The notes beneath the pieces are model-generated. The model did not search any database. It worked only from the letters and a program-made list of their open reading frames with translations, and was not told where the DNA came from. A program made the position numbers and the translations under genes. From Gymnopilus junonius (lineage: Eukaryota; Basidiomycota; Agaricomycetes; Agaricales; Galerinaceae), in assembly GCA_015501075.1 (NCBI GenBank), contig JADNYJ010000230.1, positions 1-56,178 of the forward strand: a DNA stretch of 56,178 nucleotides, in the 5' to 3' direction. This document shows positions 34,342-46,122 of this stretch, in pieces; positions within the stretch are counted from its first letter, which is position 1, and each line of letters begins with the position of its first letter.

Positions 34342-36118
34342 GTATTCACAGGAGGCTGCAAGGCAGGCTCACTTTGTACTCCAAATTTTTGGTGTGCAGT
34401 TTAAGAAATGTCACATTGCTGGGTATCTACATGCAAATCTTTACTTTCTTACACACAGTGCATTTTTCACATTTCTGACAGGATTGGCATTGTAATGCAT
34501 CAATATTCTCATTTTCTGTAGGCCTGACAATGAAATCTTCTGCACACAAGCTGCATCATTGCCAATCATGCACTCAAGGGGGAATACGAATGGTAAGTGG
34601 TCAAGAATAAAAGTTATTCTTAAGGGAGGATTTATTCTCAATCTCACAGTAAGAAGCATGGTGAAGTTGTTGAAAGGAATAGGACAAGTTTCTGGGTGAG
34701 GAGATTGGGACATCTAGATTTGGAAATGGTGCCCCCCTGATATGCATCATGTCACATCTCATACAGGCTTAAGCTAAGCTAGCTCTGCATACAATAGAGA
34801 TTGATTTCTCTCAAAAATGTATCCATTAGTCATGTAGCCTTGTCTTGCACATAGCAAGCTCTGAAAATGAACAGAAAAAAATGACAAACTAATGTCTTCT
34901 GATACAACCTAACCAGCACCAATTGTCGATGACCAGGCATAACTAAAACATCGAAAGTCCTATTTTTTTTGCATAATCGTGTGCCCAGCATCCCTTTCTA
35001 TGTGTCTGCAACATATTTCAGAGGTCAGTAGAGAATTGAATGTGTTCTGGAGCATGTAAGTTGCATGCAACACTGGGCCCAAATTTCATGCCAGAAAGTT
35101 TGGCTTTGTTTGTCCAGGCATCCCACCCCTAGTCAAAGTATGCTCACTTTACTCGCAATAAGTCCCTTTAATTGTGATAATTTAAGGATCAGCTTAAATC
35201 CACTAAATTTGAGATCATAGATCATGTTGTAAGCCTGACAGAGCCCGATATTGGCCAGGAGACCCTGAAAGGATCAGCAGGAAGAAGAAGAAATGCCTTA
35301 CCAAACACGGCCTTGGCCTGTCCACCATGATATGCTTTACCCACCCTGTTTCCATCCTCTCACAAGACCCTTCCCTGCAGTGTGGCCAGTGGCAAGCCTT
35401 CAAATTGAGAGTTGCATAATATATTAGCTTAAGTAGAAGCGTGCACAGCACACTTTTTGACAATCACAATACAAGTTGTGCCCATATGCGGCCTTCGAAT
35501 AGTAGTAATAGTAATCTGATAATACATAGTGAAGGACTTTGACAGTACACATGTAAAATATCTTTTCAATGATCTGCATCAATCCAAATGGACTCCGATG
35601 AGGCAAAATTTTGATAAACCATGGGCTGACCATGGGAAATGTAGCAAACATGATATTGGTCAGAAAGTCAGAGATTCTGTGATCCTTGAGCTTGATCCAC
35701 CTCTGAAATTTAGCAAATTTAACAAATTTAAAGAATTTAGCTTATTTCTTGCTTATTGAGCATTTATCTACTGACTACATAGTAGTACTAGTTGAGGCCT
35801 GCAAGGCTCAAGCATGACATGTTTGATCACATGAATGGACTTACTGACATTATTCACACTGTTGATCAATTCAGTTTCTTATCATACTTTGATTGCACTT
35901 GTCCATACCACCCTAACTATACACTCAAGCAGCTACCTCCTCTGAGCCTCCTGGATGTTTCTCAGCAGCTTCACAGTGACTCTAAGCACTGTCATGATGT
36001 CATGGTAAGGGACTTTCTCCTGAATCATCTGGCATTGAAACATTTTTGAGAACAGATAAAACCTCAGTCTCAGGGATGGGGTTGAATCCCTTTCTTTTCC
36101 TTGTTCATTCACTCAAAA
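34342..36118. other. CpG-poor region without identified gene
   Basis: Almost no CpG and many short open frames. Two plus-strand frames (35529-35759 and 35792-36049) are the longest but show no known motif. It probably represents older transposon sequence upstream of the nuclease gene, and could include the 5' end of the nuclease/recombinase module. Confidence 0.4.
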
Positions 36119-37967
36119 ATGGGTACCAATGATGTTTGGAAAGTATGTTCTGGCTCTTTCCATCTATTTCAGTGCTCAGGGCTGACTTGATTGCAGATTG
36201 TCCAGCCAACTGCACAGAAGATGTCATTGATAGAAATGGCAGTGCGGGAAGGCTTCATGATCTGATGCCATGGCACTGGCCAGATTGTCATTGGCATTGA
36301 TGTTAGGTATGTACTGCAGTAGAACTTCTTTATCTATTGCTCATACTAGACTTGTAGTCCTTGGTTCTATGCCTCCCAGGCTGTTTTCAGCAATCGCAGT
36401 CATGCTCATGTTGGCCAGAACCCAGAACTCTGGGTTCTGTTTCACCACCTCTCCTGGCTGTCACGATCTGGTGCAATTGTTGTCTGCATTTTCGATGGTC
36501 CTAGCTGACCCAGCCAGAAGCATGATCAGTTTGTTCGAACCATCCCACATTGGTTGCAAAGGCTCTTCAAGGAATTTGCACATGCCTTCAGATTCTATTG
36601 TCACACTGTTCATATTTGCTGATTTTTATTATTCTTGTATGGCTACTGAATATCTCCAGGCACTGGGTGAGGCAGAGGCTGAACTCACCTATCTTAATTT
36701 GGTTCAAGCCATCGACATTGTCCTCACAGTGGACAGTGATGTCTTTGTTTTTGGTGCATTGCAGGTCATACGAAGGTAATTCTCAAATACTTCCTAGGAT
36801 TTCATATGTTTAGTTCAAATTATAATCAGCATAAATAAGTCTGGGGCACATGCTGATGAGATTGAAGTGTATATGGTAGATGCTTTTGCAGCCCAATCAA
36901 ACACTTTATTTTCTACTGCAGGGTTCTTGCTTCTTGCTATTGTAAATGGGGGTGATTACAACACAGTGAGTTACCATTCATAAATGACATTCCATAATCT
37001 AACTGCAATATAATCTAGGCAGGTCTTCTGGGCTGTGGCCATGTGGTTTCAACTACATTGGCCTCTGGTCCTCTTGCTACATCTCTGTTCTATGGTGCCC
37101 TTCACCACTCTGTTGAGGATCTCAATGCCTTTTTAAGAGAATGGCACCACCAGCTGCAAGATGAGCTAGTGATGGATTGAAGTGGGCAGGCTTGGCAGAA
37201 AGTACCCTGCATTGGCTGCTAGGATCCCAGAAAAATTTCCTGACCCCAAAATCCTGCACTTGTATTGTTTTCTGATTACCTCACAATAAAACGGTGGTCT
37301 TCCATCTCAGGCATCAATGTGGCTGTGGCCAGCTGTTCCCGACATGGCAAACCTTGCAAAGTTATGCAATTGTCATTTCAGTTGGGGTCAGCATATTCTC
37401 CCCCAGTTCATTTCAGGTGTTTGGGACAGCTACTTCATATGCAACCTTATGAAGGTATTTCCTCTCTCAAATTATCATTGCTTTGTGCTAATAAATTTTA
37501 GTGTGCCATCTTGAATATAGCTGATGTCAATTCACCCACCATCCATTACATCTCAAGGGGTGTCATAAAAATAATGTCACCATCTGCCTTCCCATTGTAC
37601 CAGGTTGACATCTTTATGCCATCCCTGGCTTCCGAGGCAGTAACCACTGTTATGGATAATGGCCAGACCCAGGTCCATGGTGCCAGTACTGAATATGCCA
37701 TGTCAGTCTGGGTGCCTGAGCCCATTATTCAGGCTGTCATGAATGACAAGGTACTTGAATATCACATGCAGCATCCTAATGTTGCATTTCCAGCTCTGAA
37801 TCCTTATTCACTTGTAAGTATTGCATGCAAAACTTGTATCTTATTCCTTACTGAAATAAAAACAGGTACTTGAAGATGACTTCAAAGTCATGGCTTTGAG
37901 CATTGCAGGGCCATCAGGAAGTGGGGCTGCTGATGTTATTGATTTGACCAGCGAGGATTCAAATTAG
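36119..37967 (+). pseudogene. XPG/GEN-like (PIN-fold) structure-specific nuclease
   Basis: XPG/FEN-family enzymes cut branched DNA. Exon 1 (36119-36142, MGTNDVWK) splices to IVQPTAQKMSLIEMAVREGF, then IGIDVR with the first catalytic Asp. The N-domain continues with GQNPELWVLFHHLSWL and VVCIFDGPS; the I-domain has FKEFAHAFRFYCH, GEAEAELTYLN (catalytic Glu pair), LTVDSDVFVFGA (Asp pair) and VNGGDYN (metal-binding Asp). The C-terminal part has HFSWGQHILPQF and ends AADVIDLTSEDSN, where VIDLT followed by acids looks like a SUMO-interacting motif. Stops occur at positions explicable as CGA-to-TGA (after FMI and after FDGPS), so this copy is probably dead although the active-site residues survive. 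It lies 186 bp before the tyrosine recombinase on the same strand. Confidence 0.75.
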
Positions 37968-38082
37968 TTTACAAATTTGCATGTACTCTATTTAGTTTGC
38001 AAAATCAAACCTCTACTAGTGAAATCTCTGCATCTCAGATGTGATCCATGTTGTATGAGAACATTAGCCAAGGCTGAAGGTG

Positions 38083-38140
38083 CACACTCCATCTCCTATC
38101 CTTCTATCCCTATCCTCCTATCCTTCTACCTCTCCTTGTC
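38083..38140 (+). promoter_or_regulatory. CT-rich tract before the tyrosine-recombinase start
   Basis: A run of TATCC/TTCTA/CCTCT pyrimidine motifs directly precedes the ATG at 38153. Pyrimidine-rich tracts are common at fungal core promoters. Suggestive only. Confidence 0.3.
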
Positions 38141-38152
38141 ACTGGGCCTGTC

Positions 38153-39334
38153 ATGGGGAAGTATACAAAGAATAAGTCTCCAAAGGCAGCAAGAGAGAAA
38201 AAACATTCAACAACCTATGCTGATGCTCATAAAACTGTGACCAATGGAATTCAGCAGCATGGAAAGGCCAAGAGGACAACCAATCAATATTTAGGACAGG
38301 TTCGACATGGACAGGAATTTGTGGAACAATTTGCTAAGGAGCAGAAAGAGGGTGAATGCCAGTGGAAGGAGGGTGGAGCTGAATTGTTGATGCATGATGA
38401 GGACGACAAGAGTGCAGGGGCAGATGATGCCATGGACCCAGATTTTGTCAAAGTGTTTGACGGAGTACCAATTAAGTGCATGCCAGTTGCCATTGCAATG
38501 TTTATTGCACATAAATGCTTGACAGAGAAAAGAGGAAAGTCCATGGCTAGTGGAATTCACACTGCATTCATTGATTACTATGACTGACTGTGAGTTTGTG
38601 CTGTAGCTCATCATTTAGTTGCTGCATTCTTATTTTGAACAGGGAAAATGCATATGGGATCCAAGCTTATTGTGGCTCATGGGACTTTGACAAGGATATG
38701 CAGAAATGCAAAGGGAATCCAGCTCAAAGCCCTGTAGTGATGGACATGCTCAAAGCTTGCAAGAACAAAGATGGCGAGTTGGAGAGGACACACTCACATG
38801 CAATGAGTATTGATGACATGAGGCATCTATATGATTATTTTCTGGAGAACTGCCCAGTTATCAATGCATTGCATCCATGCAAAGATCAGGGAAAGGAGAT
38901 CACTGACCATGGCTCATACCTTTTGTTTAATGCCTTTGCAGCTTCAGCATTTACAGTGTGGTTGAGGTATGTACTGTCATATCTTGAACTCACAGATAGG
39001 CCTTTAATAATTGAATCTCTGTAACAGAATTGGAGAAGTAATGGGTCTTCAGTACAAGCATCTTGAATTTCTCTCCAATTCATGGCGTACCACATCCACA
39101 GATCCAGATAATCAACACTTCTTCCAGTTGAATCTGCAAAATAGGAAGAACTGGCAGAAGTGAGAAAAGAATGGCAAACACCAGTTGAGTGGTAAGCCGC
39201 CTTTCCTGATGGACTATAGACCTGAGCTAACAAAACTTCACTGCAAAGGACATAAATATAATATCTACCCTCAGCCACACAATCCAGAGATGGACATGTA
39301 CACTCACCTGCTTGATTGGTTGGACCACTATGAG
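38153..39334 (+). pseudogene. Tyrosine recombinase, part 1 of 3 (N-terminus, core-binding domain, box I)
   Basis: A DNA breaking-rejoining enzyme of the phage-integrase fold, related to fungal Crypton-type recombinases. It starts MGKYTKNKSPKAAREKKHST, with a basic N-terminus and an alpha-helical core-binding domain (TTNQYLGQVRHGQEFVEQF, DGVPIKCMPVAIAMFIAH). After an intron come NAYGIQAYCGSWDF and KACKNKDGELERTHSHAMS. The catalytic domain opens with box I, WLR joined over an intron (38967 to about 39027) to IGEVMGLQYKHLE, the R..E..L pattern holding the first catalytic Arg. Stops after FIDYYD and LQNRKNWQK break the frame. The reading frame reaches LDWLDHYE at the ATGAG target site, where the Gypsy element is inserted. 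Confidence 0.75.
39330..39334 (+). other. Target-site duplication, left copy (ATGAG)
   Basis: ATGAG directly before the LTR at 39335, repeated at 46598-46602 directly after the second LTR. Five bases is the normal Ty3/Gypsy duplication size. In the recombinase frame it covers the Tyr-Glu codons of HYE. Confidence 0.9.
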
Positions 39335-39809
39335 TGTTAAGCTCTCAATGAAGGGAAGGGCGGAGTAGGCAGAGGAGATCCACATCAGAGCTACGTCAGA
39401 GTATGTCGGTGTTGGAGTTGGTCTGAGTGTAACATATGTAGACGTAGGGTTGAGACTTCAGCTTCAACGTGTGTGTTGCGCTCCGTTGTCTGGACGTTGT
39501 CTCGAATTTCGGAGTCAGATCGGAATGAGAGAGTGGAGTAGAGGGCGTGGATTGATTAATGAACAATATACGAACTGAGGTACCTAATAATAGTTCTAAG
39601 GTTTTTATACTATGGAGGAAACTAAGCGGAGACCGTACGTGTACTAGTGAGCAGGCAGATGTGTAAGTTACTCTGCTCTACTCGGAGTTGACTAGCTACG
39701 TGTAATCTAAGTGTCTACGTGTTCCAGGACTTGTAGTACTTTGAGGGGATCATGAGGTCAGAGTTCATATAGTCAGAGATCGGAGTTGGTCGGAGGCATG
39801 TATATAACA
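39335..39809 (-). repeat. Family A 3' LTR
   Basis: 475 bp, TGTTAAG to TATATAACA as read on the plus strand. Adjoins the inverted polypurine tract at 39810-39824. It differs from the 5' LTR at a few dozen sites, essentially all transitions and most at CpG. Confidence 0.9.
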
Positions 39810-39824
39810 GTATTTCCCCCTTAG
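39810..39824 (-). other. Polypurine tract of the complete family A element
   Basis: On the plus strand GTATTTCCCCCTTAG, which is purine-rich on the minus strand and abuts the LTR. It confirms leftward transcription. Confidence 0.7.
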
Positions 39825-39938
39825 GCCGAACCTTGAGGCCTGTGCGTGGGAATGGTCACGTGCTGGTTGGTTTTGGTTGCTTTGAAATTTTTGTTCGGTC
39901 CTCTCTTCAATATTGTCATCCTACCTCCCCCCATCATT

Positions 39939-40962
39939 ATGTCGCACACTGATTCCGACTCAGAGGATTCGAAAACCTCGAAGACCTCGAAGCACAGGAG
40001 CAGAAACTCGCGCTCCAGAGGGAAGAGCTTCATCAGAAGCGGGAGCAGATGGAGCAGAGGCGACAGGAGGCAGAGGAGCGTGCAGAGGCAGAACGGGCAG
40101 CAGAAGAAGCACGGAAGGCAGCCAAAGCAGAGGTGGCAGTGGAGGCAGAGCGGAGGAAAACCGCAAAGGGAAAGAAGAAGGTTGAGAAGGCAGTTGGCCA
40201 GAGTGTATGAGGTGGTGGTAGGAGTCATCTGCATTCAGTGCGTGCAGGTGGGGGCGGAGTGCCTATGGCCAAGGTAAGTCCCTTTTAATGTTTCTTTGTT
40301 ATGATTTTTTTTTTTGACTTGTGATTTGTTTCTAGGGAGGGTACCAGCAAGGCAGCATCGTGCAAGCGCTGCCAAGTGCAGTGCAAGGCTTGCAAGATCG
40401 GCGGAGGAGCTGCAAGGTCAGAGGGTCAGACAGAGTTGGAGGTATGACCAGCCAAGGCAACAGGGGTGGCAAAGCCCAAGCCCAAGATGATGGCAGAGGT
40501 GCAGAAAGGGCTGGGTATCGAGCACATTGCTCGATACCTGAGGGAGATCCAGGACTTGTTGGAAGACATGTCCTGAATCCAAGATCCCCATATGCACCGT
40601 CGGAGCCAAGTGCGTCGGAGTACGTACCATCGGACCAGGAGGAAATCAACGTGGAGGCGGAGTATTTGAACGAGAGGTATGAGAGGGTCATGGCAGCCTT
40701 AGACACGGGGAAGAAGGTTGAGGTGGATGAGTCGGAGGAGTTGGAGGAGGAGGTAGTCAGAGCGGTGATGGGTGAACAGGAGGACGAGAGGTCGGATGCA
40801 GAAATGAGGAGTGATAGCGAGGGAGAGGTCAAGGTGTTGAAGAGGAAAAGGGATGAGTCGTCGGATTTGGAGGAGGATGAGGAGGAGGATGAGGATGAGG
40901 ATGACGGAGGATTAGAAGGGATGAGGGTGTATGAGGCGCCAGCAAAGCGTGCTCGTCAATAG
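39939..40962 (+). pseudogene. Antisense accessory gene of family A element (coiled coil, Cys cluster, acidic tail)
   Basis: Encoded opposite to gag-pol, between pol and the 3' LTR. Exon 1 (39939-40273) starts MSHTDSDSED, passes through a Glu/Arg/Ala-rich coiled coil and ends with VICIQCVQVGAECLWPR. The intron is 40274-40335 (GTAAGT...TCTAG). Exon 2 adds SCKRCQVQCKACKIG, then KGLGIEHIARYLREIQDLLE, AEYLNERYERVMAALDTGK and a long Glu/Asp tail ending PAKRARQ. CxxC...C...CxxCxxxCxxC resembles a zinc cluster; the KRAR end could be a nuclear signal. A one-base loss near 39970 and a TGA for CGA near 40445 break the frame. It ends 102 bp from the convergent pol stop (41065), with a T-tract between. 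Same gene at 1569-2374. Function unknown. Confidence 0.65.
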
Positions 40963-41064
40963 ATAGTAGTTTTTGTAGAGTTTTTTTTTTTTTTTTTTCT
41001 TTTCTTGTCTTTTTTCTATATACTTGTCTTTTCTCGTTAATGATGTTTTTTGGTGAATCGTAAG

Positions 41065-44000
41065 CTAAGTGAGAGATGAAAGAGGTCCGGGTTTGTCGGG
41101 GTAAGCAGAGTGAAAGTCAGAGATGAGGTCAGGCGCATGTTCGAGTTCAGTAGCTGGGAGCCAGGATTGTTCTTCATCGGTGCCTTCATAACCTAACCAG
41201 TGAACCAAGTACAATAGTTTGCACTTGCGTCATTGATCAAGCTTGGAGTCGAGGACTTCAGCGATTTCATATTCGATTTCGCCTTTGACTTGAACAGGCG
41301 GAGGCGGAGATTGAGTCCGATTCGGAATATCATTTGGAGTAAACGGTTCCAGCATAGAAATGTGGTAAATGGGGTGAACACCGTGCATGGAGTCAGGAAG
41401 TCGTAAAGTAAAAGAGTGTGTGCTGGCTTTGGCAATGATATCAAAAGGACCGTAATATTTTTCGGAGAGTTTCTTGGAGGGACGTGTGGTGCGGAAGAAC
41501 TTTGCTTTGATGAATGCTTGCTGTCCGACTTGGAAGTCGGGGGGCGGAGTGTGTCGGAGGTCGGCGGAGACTTGATAATGCTTTTGTGATTCAGCGATAG
41601 CATTCTTGAGTTCTTTGTGTAATTCGTCTAGATCAACAACAAAATCGTGAGCATGAGCAGAGGCAAGGTCGCGTTCAGGGTGGATAGCCATGTTAGGGTG
41701 GTAACCTTTATTAGCGAAGAACGGTGAAATGCCAGTAGTAGCACTAGGAGCATTGTTGTAAGCAAACTCTGCAAGAGGTAATAGACTTGACCAATTATCT
41801 TGCTGATAGTTGCAATAAATTCGGAGGTATTGCTCTAGTGTCTGATTAGTGCATTCAGTCTGGCCATCGCCTTCAGGATGGTATCCGGAAGTGAAATGGA
41901 GTTTCATGTTGAGTGCTTTTCCTAAGGATTGGAAGAAGCAGGAGACGAATTCAGGTCCGCAGTCGGAGGTGACGTGTTCAGGGATGCTGTGCTTGGAGAA
42001 CATATGAATGATGAAAAGCATGGCAAGGTCTTCGGAGGTGCAAGCGGAGGTGGTCGGAATGAATATAGCTTGCTTGGTGAGTTGGTCAACAATGACTAGG
42101 ATTGCGTTGTGTCCGTCGGATGTCGGAAGGATTTCGATAAAGTCCATTGATATTGAATTCCAGGGACGTTCGGGGATTGGGAGCTGCTTGAGCAATCCAT
42201 AGGGTTTGTGTCATTGAGGTTTGGAATGCATACATGTTGTACACGATTTGCAATACTTGTTCACGAAGTCTCGTAGTCCGGGCCAGGTGTATTCACGAAG
42301 GATAAGACTAGTCATCTTATTTTGTCCAGGGTGTCCGGCGAGGATATGATCATGCTTGTGTCGGAGGATGCGGAGTCGGAGGTCAGATGCATCAGGAATG
42401 TAGATGCGTGATTCATGACGGAGGTAACCTCTGGATCAAGGGACCAGTGTGGTTTTGGTTCCTTCATGTGAGCAAGGTAAACCAGGTCGGAGGGTAGCGC
42501 AGTGAGGATGTCATGTCAGAGTAGGTCGGAGTCCATGAGGGATACTGTGCGGAGGGTGGGTTCAAAGAGTTGGGTGGCACGGAGGGATGCGGAGAGTTGT
42601 TCTTGGGTGAAAATGGGTCGGAAGTTGCTTGGGTTAACACTTGTATAGTCGCTATTTCCCCCTTTGGGATAGACATCCCATCATCTAGTTAAAGAGTCAG
42701 GTTTCATACTGAGATGTCCAGGGCAGAAGCAGATGATGAGGTTGAATTGGCAGAGATATTTGGACCAGCGGGCTTGTCGGCGAGTAAGAACTTTAGTGGT
42801 TGCACAGTACATTAAATTCTTGTGGTCAGTGACGATGTCGATCGGAGCAGCGGAGCCTTCCAGATAATGTCACCATACTTTAAATGCATTGAAGATTGCT
42901 AGTAGTTCTTTGTCGTGGGTGTCATAGTTGATTTCAGGACCTGTGAAAGTTTGTGAGTGAAACGCAACAGGGTGAATCTCATTGTCAGAGGTGTGGATGG
43001 AGAGGATCGCTCCAAGCGCGTAGTTGGAAGCATCAGTTTCCACAATAATCGGATGGTCGGGAACCCAGTGAGTAAGTATCGGAGCAGTTGTAAATGCTTT
43101 CTTGAGCTTGTTGAAGGCTTTTCGAGCAGCATTGTTGAATTGCCAAGGGGTTCCTTTCCTAGTGAGTCAGGTGAGCGGAACAACGATGTCAGAGTAGTAG
43201 GAGATAAATCATTGGTAGAAATTCGGGAAACCTAAGAAGGATTGAACATCCTTAATCTTCTTGGGTTCGGGCCAGTCTTGGATAGTCTTGATCTTGCTTT
43301 CATCCATCTTGAGGCCTTCTGGTGAAAGAATGAATCCAAGGTAATTAACCGTGTTCATAGAGAAATTGCATTTGTCAGAGTGGGTATACAGACCATGTTG
43401 TCGGAGATGTCGGAGGACTTCGCAAATGTGTTCCTTATGCTGGGTAGGATCATTGGAGTAGATCAGGATGTCATCGAGGTAAACGATGACAGACACATCT
43501 AGTAAATCACTTAGTATGTTGTTCATGAAGCATTGAAAAATGGCAGGCATATTGGACAGTCCAAATGGCATAACGTTTCATTCAAACGATCCATAGCATG
43601 TTCAGAACACTGTTTTCCATTCGTCGCCTTCTGCTATGCGGACTAGGTGATAGGCATGTCGGAGGTCGATAGCCATATAGATGCATGCTTTACCAGCAGT
43701 GGACAGGAGGTCAGAGATGAGCAGAAGCAGATATCGGTCTTTCTTCATGATCTTGTTTAATCCTCTAAAGTTGATGCAAAGTTGTAGTGATCCATCCTTT
43801 TTGTGAATGAAAAGGATCAGAGCACCATGTGGAGAGGTTGAAGGTCAAATGAAACCAATTCAGAGGTGCTCGTCGATAAATTCTTGGAGGGATTGAAGTT
43901 CAGATTGCGAAAGGGAGTATATATTTCTGACAGGAGGGGAAGTGCCAGGTTCGAGATTGATCTTGAGGTCATAAGGTCGATGGGGTGCAAGCGTGTCAGC

Positions 44001-44642
44001 TTTAGATTTACTGAAGACATCCGCAAAGTCATGGTATTCAGGAGGAATACTAGACAGATCAGGCACTTCATCAGAGATGGAAGCGGCATGAGCGGAGATG
44101 GTGGGATCGGAGAGGTGAACTGTGAAACTTTGAGCGCCAGGTAACTTGCATGCTCTTGCGAAAGCAGCTGCGTTGATTAGCGAGATGCAAGGTACATCAG
44201 AAGATGCTACAGAGGTCAGAGGTGTCAGAGGTGTAACCATAGGAGTTGGTGGAGGAAGCGGAGGGGTCAGAGGTTCCAATAATGGAGGTGTAGGCAGCAG
44301 AGCTGGCCTATGGGATGACGTCAGAGCCAGGTTGTCAAGTAGTTCAGAACGGAAGTCGATACGGCCCAATTTCCAGTCAATCAATGGATTGTAGCAGAAG
44401 AGCCAGTTATATCCTAGAACCAGAACACAGGAGGAGTCCAGTGAGGTTACGAAAAAGTCAATGGTAATGGTTTCACTGGAGGGAAATGTAATCAGGATGG
44501 AGAGGGTTTCAGTTATCATGTTGCCGTAGGAGCCATCAATCAGTTTGAGCTTAACCAGATCGATCAGAGAAGGGAGTAAATTATTAGAATGGATAAAATG
44601 GGTATCAACAAAACAATGGCTAGAGCCAGAGTCAATTAACAT
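41065..44642 (-). pseudogene. Family A pol: protease, RT, RNase H, integrase, chromodomain
   Basis: From the right: aspartic protease with LMLIDSGSSHCFVDTHFI (about 44640) and VLVLGYNWL; RT with [30 protein letters not shown] (YxDD) and YLGFILSPEGL (43571-43209); RNase H remnants (43183-42480); an integrase zinc motif with CKSCTTCMHSKP; the integrase core with MDFIEILP, VTSDCGPEF and HPEGDGQTE (D,D,E present; Arg-to-Cys after the second Asp); then a chromodomain, EIEYEIAEVLDSKLD then LLYLVHWLGYEGTDEEQSWL, ending at TAG 41067-41065. The chromodomain places it among chromoviruses, which target heterochromatin. Several stops replace Arg codons by CGA-to-TGA. Confidence 0.88.
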
Positions 44643-44745
44643 TAGTGACTTAAGGTCGGGTCAGAGCGAGATGTTAACGAGAGTCAGAGAGAGTCAGGGT
44701 CAGAAAGAGCGGATGCATTGAGCCTTACTTCCTTCATATGCACAC

Positions 44746-46085
44746 AGCCAGTGTCAACGTGATCCCCAGTGTGTGCGAAGGGATGAGGACTGCTGACTAT
44801 TTTTTTGAATCCTGGTGCTGGGATTTGAAACTTTGGCGGTGCATGCTTTTGCCTTGGAGGGGAGGAAGTGGACTTCGGACACTCCTAGCTCGGTGTCCAA
44901 GTGACCCACAGAAGAGACAGAGATTGTTGTCGAAGCGGTTTGCATTCTTCGGTGGTCAGCTTGCCATCCTTGCCAAGTTTGTCGGAGATGGAGTTGGAGG
45001 TTTTCGAGCCGGAGGAGTTGCCCGAGTTGTTCTTGCGGTAGGAAGAGGATTGCGAGGACTTATTGTTGTTGTTGTTATTGCCATGGTTGTGGTTTGAACA
45101 TTTGTCAGAGGACTTGTCAGAGGTATGATCAGATGGTTTGTCAGAGGACCTTTGCACATTCTTGTCCTGTGGGGCTTCTCACAGACGCATTCCCAGTAAC
45201 AAGTGTCGATATCCTGGGTGAGCTCTCAAAGGTCTTCAAGAGTTTGTGGCTTACCATGGCTAGCCATAACGTCCTTGATGCATTCCACCAGACTGGAGTA
45301 GTAGCGGTGTCAGAGAGCGATGCTGTCCCAGCATGAGCAAATAGACAAGCACTTGAACTTGATGTTGTACTTGATGATCCTTTGGTTCTCAGGCATCTTC
45401 AAGTTTTCGAGGGCTACAGCAGCATCGGAGGTCAGATCGAACAGACCAAATTCGGACTTCAGCACGCCAATAAAGGCTTGCCAGTTGTCCATCCATGGTT
45501 CAATAGTTGTTGAGTCCAGTATTGCAGGCTCAAAAATTCCATCACAAGGCTGTGAAGATAGGAGAGGGCGAACATAACCTTGTCTTCATTGGCAGTGTAG
45601 GCGCAGTTGTTTTGGAAGTAAAGGTTATACTGTAAAATAAAACCATTGAGTTTCCAGGTGTCGGAGCCATCAAAGGTGTCGGGCTCACAGGCTTTGGTCT
45701 TGGTAACCTTAGGGCTATCGCGACGCCTGAGCTCTTTGGTCATGAGCATCATGGCTTCAGCAAGATTCGGAGTGGGGTCATGGTCGGAGTTGTGATTGGA
45801 ATGATCAGAGTGATCAGAGTGGTGGGGGTCAAAATCATCGCCATCATCATCGGGGTCAGGTTCACCACCAGGGGAACCAGGAGCAGGAGGTGGCAATGGG
45901 TTGGGACTAGTTTGTCTCATTGATGAGGGTCCCGAGGGTAAGGGAGTCAGAGTGCTGAGGCTGGATGGAGGTTGTGTGTTTGGACAGTCAGGGTAGTCTC
46001 TGACATTCTGAATCACGATGGTGCAGGATTCATTTTGTCCAGCTGCATGGGAGTTGGCAGTAGTATGAGATGTTGTGGTGGGCAT
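44746..46085 (-). pseudogene. Family A gag
   Basis: It starts MPTTTSHTTANSHAAGQNES 38 bp after the 5' LTR. A Pro-rich and then His/Asp/Ser-rich region (DPHHSDHSDHSNHNSDHD) precedes the capsid-like core (FDGSDTWKLNGFILQYNLYF, MDNWQAFIGVLKSEFG, YNIKFKCLSICSCWDS), then an Asn-rich linker and a CCHC zinc knuckle, better preserved in the copy at 54600. The frame slips at a five-T run (about 45540) and there is a TGA at about 45310; both defects are shared with the copy at 53428. Confidence 0.8.
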
Positions 46086-46122
46086 AGTCGGGAGTCCAGA
46101 AGCAGTATGAGTTCATATATAC

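Noticed and set aside
35215..36049. Open frames at 35215-35463 (-), 35529-35759 (+) and 35792-36049 (+)
   Set aside because: None shows a recognisable domain; retained only as description of the region upstream of the nuclease.
40980..41000. Long T-tract as a Pol III terminator
   Set aside because: No Pol III promoter upstream; more likely part of the convergent 3' regions of the accessory gene and pol.
44146..45577. Plus-strand frames opposite family A gag and protease
   Set aside because: Shadows of the minus-strand gag-protease; the same shadows appear inverted at 53936-55655.
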